Shown in pieces: positions 24,830 to 37,545 of a DNA stretch of 64,000 nucleotides; within the stretch, counting starts at the first letter, position 1, and each line of letters opens with the position of its first letter. Source of the DNA: Penium margaritaceum (lineage: Eukaryota > Streptophyta > Zygnematophyceae > Desmidiales > Peniaceae); contig SZWC01000032.1 of the NCBI GenBank assembly GCA_023375785.1, positions 745,566 through 809,565 of the forward strand. The letters run 5' to 3'. Both the position numbers and the translations under genes were made by a program. The notes beneath the pieces are model-generated. The model ran no database searches. It saw only the letters and a list, made by a program, of their open reading frames with translations, and was not told where the DNA came from.

Positions 24830-25651
24830 ACCATGGCTGACTCGTGTTATGATTCATAGCCGTTTAAGGTACTTGGTAAACTTTGTGGTCGTGGTCAGTG
24901 GCACATGCCAACTTTGTCAAGGCATTGCGCACAATAGCCACACCGAGCCACCAGTATTGTACCTTGTTTGCGCCTTCAAGATCATGCCTAGTAAATATGT
25001 ACTGTTATTGGACACTCTGACCGTGGCTGACTTGTGTTATGATCAAGAGAAGTAAAAGTCACTTGGATACATTTGTGGTCATGGTCAGTGGCGCATGCCA
25101 ACTTTGTCAAGGCATTGCGCACAATAGCCACACCGAGCCACAGTATTCTACCTTGTTTGTACCTGCAAGATCATGCCGAGTACATGTGCACTTGGATTGG
25201 ACGCTCTAACCATGGCTGACTCGTGTTATGATCAATAGAAGTAAAGGTCACTTGGATACATTTGTGGTCATGGTCAGTGGTACATGCCAACTTTGTGAAG
25301 GCATTGCGCATATTAGTTACATCGAGCCACAAGTATTGTACCCTTTTTATACCTGCAAGGTCATGTCCAGTATATCTACACTCTGATTGGACACTCTGAC
25401 CATGGCTGACTCGTGTTATGATTAATATAAGTTAAAGTCACTTGGATACATTTGTGGTAATGGTCAGTGGCTCATGCCAACTTTGTCAAGGCATTGCACA
25501 CAATAGCCACACTGAGCCACCAGTATTCTACCTTGTTTGTACCTGCAAGGTCATGCCTAGTACATCTGCAATGTGATTGGACACTCTGACCGTGGCTGAC
25601 TCGTGTTATGATCAATAGAAGTAAAAGTCACTTGGATACATTTGTGGTCAT
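24830..25651 (+). repeat. 1.76-kb tandem duplication, left copy (enters gap)
   Basis: It matches 26586-27400 at an offset of 1756. Shared variants are GTAAATATGTACTGTTATTG, CATGCCGAGTACAT, and GCATATTAGTTAC or GCATAATAGTTAC. The copy runs into the gap at 25652. Confidence 0.75.
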
Positions 25652-26273
25652 NNNNNNNNNNNNNNNNNNNNNNNNNNNNNNNNNNNNNNNNNNNNNNNNN
25701 NNNNNNNNNNNNNNNNNNNNNNNNNNNNNNNNNNNNNNNNNNNNNNNNNNNNNNNNNNNNNNNNNNNNNNNNNNNNNNNNNNNNNNNNNNNNNNNNNNNN
25801 NNNNNNNNNNNNNNNNNNNNNNNNNNNNNNNNNNNNNNNNNNNNNNNNNNNNNNNNNNNNNNNNNNNNNNNNNNNNNNNNNNNNNNNNNNNNNNNNNNNN
25901 NNNNNNNNNNNNNNNNNNNNNNNNNNNNNNNNNNNNNNNNNNNNNNNNNNNNNNNNNNNNNNNNNNNNNNNNNNNNNNNNNNNNNNNNNNNNNNNNNNNN
26001 NNNNNNNNNNNNNNNNNNNNNNNNNNNNNNNNNNNNNNNNNNNNNNNNNNNNNNNNNNNNNNNNNNNNNNNNNNNNNNNNNNNNNNNNNNNNNNNNNNNN
26101 NNNNNNNNNNNNNNNNNNNNNNNNNNNNNNNNNNNNNNNNNNNNNNNNNNNNNNNNNNNNNNNNNNNNNNNNNNNNNNNNNNNNNNNNNNNNNNNNNNNN
26201 NNNNNNNNNNNNNNNNNNNNNNNNNNNNNNNNNNNNNNNNNNNNNNNNNNNNNNNNNNNNNNNNNNNNNNNNN
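25652..26273. other. Assembly gap (622 N) in family B
   Basis: A run of Ns flanked by in-register family B sequence on both sides. Satellite is expected inside it, and the length is not necessarily real. Confidence 0.95.
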
Positions 26274-26344
26274 TGTGATTGGACACTCTGACCGTGGCTG
26301 ACTCGTGTTATGATCAATAGAAGTAAAAGTCACTTGGATACATT

Positions 26345-26560
26345 TGTGGTCATTGTCAGTGGCACATACCAACTCTGTCAAGGCATTGTGCACAATAGCA
26401 ACACCAAGCCACTAGTAGTCTACCTTGTTTGTACCTGCAAGATCATGCCCAGTATATCTGCCCTATGATTGGATACTCTGACCGTGACTGACTCGTGTTA
26501 TGATTCATAGCCGTTTAAGGTATTATACCTTGTTTGTACCTGCAAGGTCATGCCTAGTAT
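26345..26560 (+). repeat. Truncated family B monomer junction, shared with 27.4-27.6 kb
   Basis: The linker CCGTTTAAGGTATT runs directly into TACCTTGTTTGTACCTGC near 26522, skipping a block of roughly 75-80 bp. The same join occurs near 27576, and the surrounding rare variants agree at an offset of about 1054 (TGTGGTCATTGTCAGTGG at 26345 and 27399). The deletion therefore came before the duplication. Confidence 0.8.
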
Positions 26561-26585
26561 ATCTGCACTATGATTGGACACTCTG

Positions 26586-27400
26586 AATGTGGCTGACTCG
26601 TGTTATGATTTATAGCCGTACAAGGTACTTGGTAAACTTTGTGGTCATGGTCAGTGGCATATGCAAACTTTGTCAAGGCATTGCTCACAATAGCCACACC
26701 GAGCCACCAGTATTGTACTTTGTTTGCGCCTACAAGATCATGCCTAGTAAATATGTACTGTTATTGGACACTCTGATCGTGGCTGACTTGTGTTATGATC
26801 AATAGAAGTAAAAGTCACTTGGATACATTTGTGGTCATGGTCAGTGGCACATGCCAACTTTCTCAAGGCATTGCGCAAAATAGCCACACCATGCCACAGT
26901 ATTCTACCTTGTTTTTACCTGCAAGATCATGCCGAGTACATCTGCACTGTGATTGGACACTCTAACCGTGGCTGACTCGTGTTATGATCAATAGAAGTAA
27001 AAGTCACTTGGATACATTTCTGGTCAGGGTCAGTGGCACATGCCAACTTTGTGAAGGCATTGCGCATAATAGTTACACCGAGCCACTAGTATTGTACCTC
27101 TTTTATACCTGCAAGGTCATGTCCAGTACATCTACACTGTGATTGGACACTCTAACCATGGCTGACTCGTGTCATGATTAATAGATGTAAAAGTCACTTG
27201 GATACATTTGTGGTCATGGTTAGTGGCACATGCCAACTTTGTCAAGGCATTGCACACAATAGCCACATTGAGCCACCAGTATCCTACCTTGTTCTTACCT
27301 GCAAGGTCATGCCTAGTACATCTGCATAGTGATTGGACACTCTGACCGTCACTGACTCGTTTTATGATCAGTAGAAGTAAAAGTCACTTGGATACATTTG
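26586..27400 (+). repeat. 1.76-kb tandem duplication, right copy
   Basis: The partner of 24830-25651. The diagnostic GTAAATATGTACTG lies at 26747, compared with 24991 in the left copy. Confidence 0.75.
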
Positions 27401-30400
27401 TGGTCATTGTCAGTGGCACATGCCAACTCTATCAAGACATTGTGCACAATAGCAACACCCAGCTACCAATATTCTACCTTTTTTGTACCTGCAAGATCAT
27501 GCCCAGTATATCTGCCCTGTGGTTGGACACTCTGACCGTGACTGACTCGTGTTATGATTCATAGCCGTTTAAGGTATTCTACCTTGTTTGTACCTGCAAG
27601 GTCATGCCTAGTACATCTGCAATCTGAGTGGTCACTCTGACCGTGGCTGACTCGTGTTATGATCAATAGAAGTAAAAGTCACTTGGATACAATTGTAGTC
27701 ATGGTCTGTAGCACATGCCAACTTTGTCAAGGCATTGCGCACAATAGCCACATCGAGCCACCCGTAGTCTACCTTGGTTATACATGTAAGGTCATTCCCA
27801 GTGTATCTGCACTATGATTGGACACTTTGAGCGTGGCTGACTCTTGTTATGGTTCATAGCCATTTAATGTATTTGGTAGACTTTTTGGTCATGGTTAGTG
27901 GCACATGCCAACTTTGTCAAGGCATTGCGCACAATAGCCGTGCCAAGCCACCGGTTATTTACCTTGTTGATACCTACAAGGTTATCCATATTAGATGTGC
28001 GCTGTGATTGGGCACTCTGACCGTGGCTGACTCGTGTTACGATTCATATGAAGAAAAAGTCACTTGGTAAACTTTGTGGTCATGATCAGTGGCACATGCC
28101 AAGTTTGCCAAGGCATTGCGCACAATACCCACACCGAGCCACCAGTATTATACATTGTTTATACCTGTTAGGTCATGGCCATTATATCTGCACAGTGATT
28201 GGACACTCTGACTGTGGCTGACTCGTGTTATGATCAATAGAAGTAAAAGTCACTTGGATACGTTAGTGGTCATGGTCAGTGGCACGTGCCAAATTTGCCA
28301 AGGTAAAATACAAAATTACCACACTGATCCACCAGTATTCTACATTGTTTATACCTGTAAGGTCATGGCCAACATATCTGCACTGTGATTGGACACTCTG
28401 ACCGTGGTTGACTCGTGTTATGATCAATAGAAGTAAAAGTCACTTGGATACATTTGTGGTCATGGTCAATGGCACATGCAAACTTTGTCATGGCATTGCG
28501 CACTATAGCCATACCAAGTCACTAGTATTATACCTTGTTTGTACCTGCAAGATCATGCCTAGTGCATCTGCACTTTGATTAAATACTCTGACTGTTGCTG
28601 ACTGATGTTTTGAACAATAGAAGTAAACGTCACTTCGATACATTTGTGGTCATGGTCAGTGGCACATCCCAACTTTGTCAAGGCATTGCGCACAATAGCC
28701 AAGCCAAGCCACTGGTTTTTTACCTCTTTGAAACCTGCAAGGTCATGCATATTATATGTGCACTGTGATTGGGTACTCTGACTGTGAATGACTCGTGTTA
28801 CGATGCGTATAAGTTAAACTCACTCGGTAAACTCTGTGGTCATGGTCAGTGGCACATGTCAAATTTGTCAAGGCATTGCCCACAATAGCCATATCGAGCC
28901 ACCAGTATTCTACCTTGTTTACACCTGCAACATCATGCCTAGTACATCTGCACTGTGATTGGACACTCTGACCGTGGCTGACTCGTGTTATGATTCATAG
29001 CCGTTTAAGGTACTTGGTAAACTTTGTGGTGATGGTCAGTGGCACATGCCAACTTTGTCAAGGCATTGCACACAATAGACACACCGAGCCGCCAGTATTC
29101 TACCTTGTTTGCACCTGCGAGATCATGCCTAGTACATGTGCACTGTGATTGGACACTTTGACCGTGGCTGACTTGTGTTATGCTCAATAGAAGTGAAAGT
29201 CACTTGGATACATTTGTGGTCATGGTCAGTGGCACATGTCAACTTTGTCAAAGCATTGCACACAATAGCCACACCGAGCCACCAGTATTCTTCCTTGTTT
29301 GTACCTGCAAGTTCATGCCCAGTACATTTGCACTGGGATTGGACACTCTGACCGTGGCTGACTCGTGTTATGATCAATATAAGTAAAAGTCACTTGGATA
29401 CATTTGTGGTCATGGTCGGTGGCACATGCCAACTTTGACAATTCATTGCACACAATTTCCACACCGAGCCACCAGTATTCTACCTTGTTTATACATGTAA
29501 GGTCATGCCAAATATATCTGCACTGTCATTGGACACTCTGACCGTGGTTGACTCGTGTTATGATCAATAGAAGAAAAGGTCACTTGGATACATTTATGGT
29601 CATGGTCAGTGGCACATGCCAACTTTGTCANAAAGTCACTTGGATACATTTGTGGTCATGGTCAGTGGCACATGCAACGTTTGTCAAGACAGTGCGTACA
29701 ATAGCCACACCAAGCCACCAGTATTCCACCTTGTTTGCACCTGTAAGATCATGCCTAGTACATCTGCACTGTGATTGGACACTGTGACCGTGGCTGACTC
29801 GTGTTATGATGCATAGCCGTTTAAGGTACTTGGTAAACATTGTGGTCATGGTCAGTGGCACATGCAAACTTTGTCAAGGTATTGCGAACAATAGCCGTGC
29901 CAAGCCACCGGTTTTTTACCTCTTTTATACCTGCAAGGTCATGCATATTATATGTGCGCTGTGATTGGGTACTCTGACCGTGAATAACTCGTGTTACGAT
30001 GCGTAGAAGTTAAAGTCACTTGGTAAACTCTGTGGTCATGGTCAGTGGCACATGTCAACTTTGTCAAGGCATTGCCCACAATAGCCACACCGAGCCACCA
30101 GTATTCTACCTTGTTTACACCAGCAACATCATGCCTAGTACATGTGCACTGTGATTGGACACTCTGACCATCTCCGACTTGTGTTATGATTCGTAGAAGT
30201 TAAAGCCACTTGGTACACTTTGTGGTCATGGTCAGTGGCACATGCAAACTTTGTCAAGGCATTGCGCACAATAGCCACATCGAGCCACCAGTATTCAACC
30301 TTGTTTGAACCTGAAAAATCATGCCTAGTACATCTGCACTGTGATTGGACACTCTGACCGTGGCTGAGTAGTGTTATGATTCATAGCCGTTTAAGGTACT

Positions 30401-32027
30401 TGGTAAACGTTGTTTTCATGGTCAGTGGCACATGCCAACTTTGTCAAGGCATTGCGCACAATAGCCGTGCCAAGCCATCGGTTTTTACCTCTTCTATACA
30501 TGGAAGGTCATGCATATAAGATGTGCGCTGTGATTGGGTAATCTGACCGCGAATGACTCGTGTCATGATGCGTAGAAGTTAAAGTCACTTACTAAACGTT
30601 GTAGTCATGGTCAGTGGCACATGCCAACTTTCTCAAGGCATTGCGCACAATAGCAAGACCGAGCCACCAGTATTCTACCTTGTTTATACCTGCAAGATCA
30701 TGCCTAGTACATTTGCACTGTGATTGGACACTCTCACCGTCTCCGACTCGCGTTACGATTCGTAGAAGTTGAAGTCACTTGGAAAACATTGTGGTCATGG
30801 ACAGTGGCACATGCCAAATTTGTTAAGGCATTGCGCATAATAGCCACACCGAGCCACCCGTATTCTACCTTGTTTGTACTGTACGGTCAGTTCATTGTAT
30901 CTGCACTGTGATTGGAGACTCTGACCGTGATTGAATCGTGTTATGACCAATAGATGTAAAGGTCACTTGGATACATTTGTGGTCATTGTCTGTGGCACGT
31001 GCCAACTTTGTGAAGGCATTGCGCACAATGGCCACACCGACCCACCAGTAATCTATCCTGTTTGTACCTGCAAGATCATGCCCAGTACATCTGCACTGTG
31101 ATTGGACTCTCTGACCGTGGCTGACTTCTGTTATGATTCAAATCCGTTTAAGGTACTTGGTAAACTCTGTGGTCATGGTCAGTGGCACATGCCAACTTTG
31201 TCAAGGCATTGCGCACAATAGACACACCAAGCCACCAGTATTCTACCTTGTGTGCACCTGCAATATCATGCCTAGTACATCTGCAGTGTGATTGGACACT
31301 GTGACCGTGGCTGACTCCTGTTGTGATCAATAGAAGTTAAAGTCACTTGGATACATTTGTGGTCATGGTCAGTGGCACATGCCAACTTTGTCAAGGCATT
31401 GAGCACAGTATACACACCAAGCCACCAGCATTCTACCTTGTGTGCACCTGGAATATCATGCCTAGTACACCTGCACTATGATTGGACACTGTGACCATGG
31501 CTGACTCGTGTTATGATCAATAGAAGTAAAAGTCACTTGGATACATTTGTGGTCATGGTCAGTGGCACATGCCATTTTTGTCAAGGCATTGCACACAATA
31601 GCCACACCGAGCCACCAGTATTGTACCTTTTTTGTACATACAAGGTCATGCCTAAAACATCTACACTATGATTGGACACTCTGACCATGGCTGACTCGTG
31701 TTTTAATCAATAGAAGTAGAAGTCACTTGCATACATTTGTGGTCATGGTCAGTGGCACATGCCTACTTTGTCAAGGCATTGTGCACAATAGGTACACTTA
31801 GCCACCAGTATTCCACATTGTTTGCACCTGCAAGATCATGCCTAGTACATCTGCACTGTGATTGGACACTCTTACCGTGGCTGATCCGTGTTATTACTTG
31901 TAGTAGCTAAAGCCACTTGGTAAACTTTGTGGTCATGGTCAGTGGCATATGCCACCTTTGTCAAGGCATTGTGCACAATAGCCACACAGAGCCACCAGTA
32001 TTCTACGTTGTTTGAATATGCCTAGTA

Positions 32028-32032
32028 CATCT
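32028..32032. other. Left target-site duplication of solo LTR (CATCT)
   Basis: CATCT directly precedes the LTR terminus TGTCAG and is repeated right after its other end. It derives from the family B string TACATCTGCACTG. Confidence 0.85.
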
Positions 32033-32629
32033 TGTCAGAATACTGGAATGAACAGGAGCGGGAAGAACAGAAGCAAGCAGAAGCAGTCGAGCATGCAGGA
32101 GCTCGGTAGCGCAGTGACGGAAGCAGAAAGGTGCGTGCAGATCCAAGGAGTTAGTTGCAGAGCCTTGAGTAGGGCGAGGCGGCGGGGCTCCAAGGCAGAC
32201 AAGAGAAGATAACATCAAGGCGAGTGATGCGATGAGGTTGAGCGAAGGATTGAAAGTGACGAGGCGAAGAGCTGCGAGGAGAGAGTAATGAGAGAAAGAC
32301 GACAGAGGCGAGCAGAGCGAGAGCACGGTGGAAAAGCCGCGGAACCAAAGGGAACAGGATGGATAGATTTGTTCTGGTTAGCTTTTGCAAGGGAATGAAC
32401 TTACTCGTTATATCCAACAGAATAGGGGTAAACGGCTTCTTTCCGCTAGCCAGATGCGGGTGACATATTTATCACTTTATTAGGGGATCACTTGACGTGT
32501 CGGTTCAAACAGTCATGAGATCGGAGAGCCATTGAGTCAAGGTGGTTCTGATGATACTTGAACCTTCTCGAGGCTCGGATTTACCAAGAGGTGGGAGGAG
32601 TGAGTCTGGTTCTTACTGTATCTCCAACA
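32033..32629 (-). mobile_element. Complete solo LTR (597 bp) in family B
   Basis: It starts TGTCAG and ends CCAACA, so it has the TG...CA ends of an LTR, and it is bounded by a 5-bp CATCT duplication. There is no internal domain, which is the expected trace of recombination between two LTRs. Blocks such as AAAGCCGCGGAACCAAAGGG and TAAACGGCTTCTTT also occur in the LTRs of the element at 52310-55789. It therefore belongs to the same broad LTR family, but to a clearly different subfamily because the two thirds nearest the right end diverge. Orientation is inferred from that match. Confidence 0.88.
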
Positions 32630-32634
32630 CATCT
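32630..32634. other. Right target-site duplication of solo LTR (CATCT)
   Basis: CATCT immediately after the LTR end, continuing into family B GCACTGTGATTGG. Confidence 0.85.
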
Positions 32635-32914
32635 GCACTGTGATTGGACACTCTGATCGTGGTTGACTCGTGTTATGATTCATAGCCGTTTAAGGTACTT
32701 GGTAAACTTTGTCGTCATGGTCAGTGGCACATGCCCTTTTTCAAGGCATTGCGCACAATAGCCGTGCCAAGCCACTGGTTTTTACCTCTTTTATACCTGC
32801 AAAATCATGCATATTAGATGTACGCTGTGATTGGGCACTCTGACCGTGGATGACTCGTGTTACGATGCGTGGAAGCTAAAGTTACTTGGTAAACTTTGTG
32901 GTCATGGTCAGTGG

Positions 32915-33380
32915 CACATGCCAACTTCGTCAAGGCATTGCGCACAATAGCCACACCGATCTACCAGTATTCTACCTTGTTTGTACCTGCAAGGTCATGC
33001 CCAGTATATTTGCACTGTGATTGGACACTCTGACCGTGGTTGAATCGTGTTATGATCAATAGAAGTCAAAGTCACTTGGATACATTTGTGGTTATGGTCA
33101 GTGGCACATGCCAACTTCGTCAAGGCATTGCGCACAATAGCCACACCGATCTACCAGTATTCTACCTTGTTTGTACCTGCAAGGTCATGCCCAGTATATT
33201 TGCACTGTGATTGGACACTCTGACCGTGGTTGAATCGTGTTATGATCAATAGAAGTCAAAGTCACTTGGATACATTTGTGGTTATGGTCAGTGGCACATG
33301 CCAACTTCGTCAAGGCATTGCGCACAATAGCCACACCGATCTACCAGTATTCTACCTTGTTTGTACCTGCAAGGTCGTGT
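32915..33380 (+). repeat. Recent local amplification of one family B monomer
   Basis: A 190-bp monomer carrying the rare variants CCAACTTCGTCAAGG, ACCGATCTACCAG, GGTTGAATCGTG and GTGGTTATGGTC appears twice without visible difference (from 32915 and 33105). It then appears partly a third time, to about 33380. Confidence 0.9.
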
Positions 33381-35239
33381 CCAGTATATCTGCAGTTAGA
33401 TTGGACACTCTGACCGTGGCTGACTCGTGTTATGATTCATAGCCGTTTAAGATACTTGGTAAACTTTGTGGTCATGATCAGTGGCACATGCCAACTTTGT
33501 CAAGGTATTGGGCACAATAGCCGTGCCAAGCCACCAGTATTCTCCCTTTCTTGTACCCGCAAGATCATGCCTAGTACATCTACACTGTGATTTGACAATC
33601 TGACCGTGGCTGACTCTTGTTACGATACGTAGAAGTAAAAGTCACTTGGTAAACGTTTTGGTCATGGTCAGTAGCACATGTTAATTTTGTCAAGGCATTG
33701 CGCACAATAGCCACACCGATCTACCAGGATTCTACCTTGTTTGAACCTGCAAGGTCATGCCCAGTATATCTGCACTGTGATTGGACACTCTGGACGTGGC
33801 TGAATCGTGTCACGATTCGTAGACGTTAAAGTCACTTGGTAAACTTTGTTATCATGGTCTGTGGCACATGCCAACTTTGTCAAGGCATTGCGCACAATAG
33901 CCACAACGAGCCACCAGTATTCTACAAAATTTGCACCTCCAAGATCATGCCTAGTACATCTGTACTGTGATTGGACACTCTGACCATGGCTGACTCGTGT
34001 TATGATCAATAGAAGTAAAAGTCACTTGGATACATTTGTGGTCATGGTCAGTGGCACATGCCAACTTCGTCAAGGCATTGCGCACAATAGCCACACCGAG
34101 CCACCAGTATTCCACCTTATTTATACCTGTATGGTCAGGCCAAGTATATCTGCACTTTGATTGGACACTCTGACCGTGGCTGACTCGTGTTATGATTCAT
34201 AGCCGTTTAAGGTACTTGGTAATCTTTGTGGTCATGGTCAGTGACACATGCCAACTTTGTCAATGCATTGCGCACAATAGTCGTGCCAAGACACCGGTCT
34301 ACTATCCTGTTTATACCTGCAAGATCATGCATACTAGATGTACGCTTTGATTGGGCACTCTGACGGTGGCTGACTCGTTTCACGATTCATAGCCGTTTAA
34401 GGTACTTGGTAAGCTTTGTGGTCATGATCAGTGGCACGTGCCAGCTCTGTCAAGTCATTATGCACAATAGTCGTGCCAAGCCACCAGTTGTTTACCTTGT
34501 ATATACCAGCAAGATCATGCCTACGACATCTGAACTGTGATTGGGCACTCTGACCGTGGCTGACGCGTGTTGCGATTCCTATAAGATAAAGTCACTTGGT
34601 AAACTTTGTGGTCTTTGTGAGTGGCACATGGCAACTCTGTCAAGGCATTGCGCACAATAGCCACACTGATCTACCAGTATTCTACCTTGTTTGTACCTGC
34701 AAGATCATGCCCAGTACATCTGCACCGTGATTGGACACTCTAACCGTGGCTGACTTGTGTTATGATCAATAGAGGTAAAAATCACTTGGATACGTTTGTT
34801 GTCATGGTCAGTGGCACATGCCCACTTTGTTAAGTCATTGCACACAATAGCCACACCGAGCCCCCTGTACTATACCTTGTTTATACGTGGAAGTACATGC
34901 CAAGTATTTTTGCACTGCGATTGGACACTCTGACCGTGGCTGACTCGTGTTAGGATTCATAGCCGTTTAAGGTACTTGGTAAAATTTGTGGTCATGGTCA
35001 GTGGCACGTGCCAACTTTGTCAAGGCGTTGCGCACAATAGCTGTGCCAAGACACCAGTTTTCTGCCTTGTTTATACCTGCAAGGTCATGCATATTAGATG
35101 TGCACTGTGATTGGACACTCTGAGAGTGGCTGACTCGTGTTATGGTTCATATCCGTTTAAGGTACCTTGTAAACTTTGTGGTCATGGTTAGTGGCACATT
35201 CCAACTTGTTCGATGCATTGCGCACAATAGCCGTGCCAA

Positions 35240-37545
35240 GCCACCAGTTTGTTTCCTTGTTTATACCTGCAAAGTCATGCATATTAGATGTGCACTGTGG
35301 TTGGGCACTCTCACTGTGGCTGACTCGTGTTATGGTTCGTAGAAGTTAAAGTCACTTGGTAAACTTTGTGGTCATGGTCAGTGGCACATGCCAACTTTTT
35401 CAAGGCATTGCGCACATTAGCTGTGCCAAGACACCAGGTTTTTACCCAGTTTATACCTGCAAGGTCATGCATATTAGATGTGTGCTGTGATTGGGCACTT
35501 TGAATGTGGCTGACTTGTGTTACGATTCGTAGAATTTGAAATCACTTGGTAAACTTTGTGGTCATTGTCAGTGGCACATGCCAACTTTGTCAAGACATTG
35601 CGCACAATAGCCACATGGAGCCACCAGTATTTTACCTTGTTTATACCTGCAAGGTCATGCCTAGTACATCATAACTGTCATTGGACAATCTGACCGTGGC
35701 TGACTCGTGTTACGATTCGTAGAAGTTAAAGACACTTGGTAAACTTTGTGTTCATGGTCAGTGGCACATGCCAACTTTGTCAAGGCATTGCGCACAATAG
35801 CCACACCGAGCCACCAGTATTCTACCTTGTTTATACCTGCAAGGTCATGCCCAGTATATGTGCACTCTGATTGGACACTCTGACCGTGGCGGACTCGTGT
35901 TTTGATTCATAGCCGTTTAAGGTAGGTGGTAAACTTTGTGGTCATGGACAGTGGCACATGCCAACATTTTCAAGGCATTGCGCACAATATCCGTGCCAAG
36001 AAACCAAGTTTTTATCCTGTTTATACCTACAAGGTCATGCACATTAGATGTGCACTGTGATTGGGCACTATGACCGTGGCTGACTCATGTTACGATTCCT
36101 ATAAGTTGAAGTCACTTGGTAAACTTTGTGGTCATGGTCAGTGGCACATGCCAACTTTGTCAAGGCAGTGCGCACAATAGCCACGCCAATCCACTAGTAT
36201 TCTACCTTGATTATACCTGCAAGGTCATGCCTAGTACATCTGAACTGTGATTGGGCACTCTGACCGTGGCTGACTTGTGTTACAATTCGTATAAGTTAAA
36301 GTCACTTGGTAAACTTTGTGGTGATGGTCAGTGGCACATGCCAACTTTGTCAAGGAATTGCGCACAATAGCCACGGCGAGCCACCAGTATTCTACCTTTT
36401 TTCTACCTGCAAGGTCATGCCCAGTATATCTGAACTGTGATTGGACACTCTGACCGTGACTGACTCGTGTTACGGTCAATAGAAGTAAAAGTCACTTTGA
36501 TACATTTGTGGTCATGGCCAGTGGCACATGCCAATGCTGTCAACGCATTGCGCACAATGGCCACACAAAGCCACCAGTATTCTACCTTGGTATACCTTCA
36601 AGATCATGCCTAGTATATCTGCACTGTGACTGAACACTCTGACAGTGGCTGAATGGTGTTATAATTCATAGCCGTTTAAGGTACATGGAAAACTTTGTGG
36701 TCATAGTCGGTGGCACATGCCAACTTTGTCAAGGCATTGAGCACAATAGCCGTACCAAGCCACCGGTGTTTTACCTTGTTTATACCTGCAAGGTCATGCA
36801 TATTATATGTGCACTGTGTTTTGGCACTCTGACCGTGGCTCACTTATGTTACGATTCGTAGAAGTTAAAATCACTTGGTAAACTTTGTGGTCATCGTCAG
36901 TGGCACATGCCAACATTATCAAGGCATTGCGCACAATAGCCACACCGAGTCACCAGTAAAGTACCTTGTTTGCAACTACAAGATCATGCCTAGTAAGTCT
37001 GCACTGTTATTGGACACTCTGACTGTGGCTGACTCGTGTTATGATCAATGAAGTAAAAGTCCATTGGATACATTTGTGGCAGTTTAAGATACTTGGTAAA
37101 CTTTGTGGTCATGGTCAGTGGCACATGCCAACTTTATAAAGGCATTGCGCACAATAGCCGTGCCATGCCACCGGATTTTTACCTTGTTTATACATGCAAT
37201 GTCATGCATGTTAGATATGCACTGTGATTGGGCACTCTGACCGTTGCCGACTCGTGTTATGATCAATAGAAGTAAAATTCACTTGGACATTTGTGGTCAT
37301 GGTCAGTGGAACATGCCAACTTTGTCAAGGAATTGCACACAATAGCCACACCGAGCCACCAGTATTCTATCTTGTTTATACATGCAAGGTCATGCCCAGT
37401 ATATCTGCATTGTGATTGGACATTTGTGGTCATGGTCAGTGGCACATGCCAACATTGTCAAGGCATTGCGCACAATAGCCGTGCCAAGCCACCGGGTTTT
37501 TACCTTGTTTATACCTGCAAAGTCATGCATATTACATGTGCACAG
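35240..37545 (+). repeat. 2.25-kb tandem duplication, left copy
   Basis: About twelve family B monomers match 37490-39795 at an offset of 2248-2250. Diagnostic strings are ACCCAGTTTATACC (35444 and 37693), GCACATTAGATGTGCACTGT (36040 and 38289), and a chimeric monomer in which GATACATTTGTGGC is joined to TTTAAGATACTTGG (about 37080 and 39330). This copy alone has lost about 70 bp near 37420, where GTGATTGGACA meets TTTGTGGTC. Confidence 0.85.

Larger units (their letters stand above)
32630..34020 (+). repeat. Family B flank duplicated together with the LTR (copy 2)
   Basis: The partner of 21763-22400. It carries about 758 bp (four monomers) more, and the extra part contains the run of near-identical monomers at 32915-33380. 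Confidence 0.85.

Noticed and set aside
25557-26393. Long open frames of 212-278 codons around 25.6-26.3 kb
   Set aside because: They consist almost entirely of Ns from the assembly gap.
32003-32417. Coding frame across the solo LTR
   Set aside because: The stretch is LTR sequence with target-site duplications at both ends. Open frames there are incidental.
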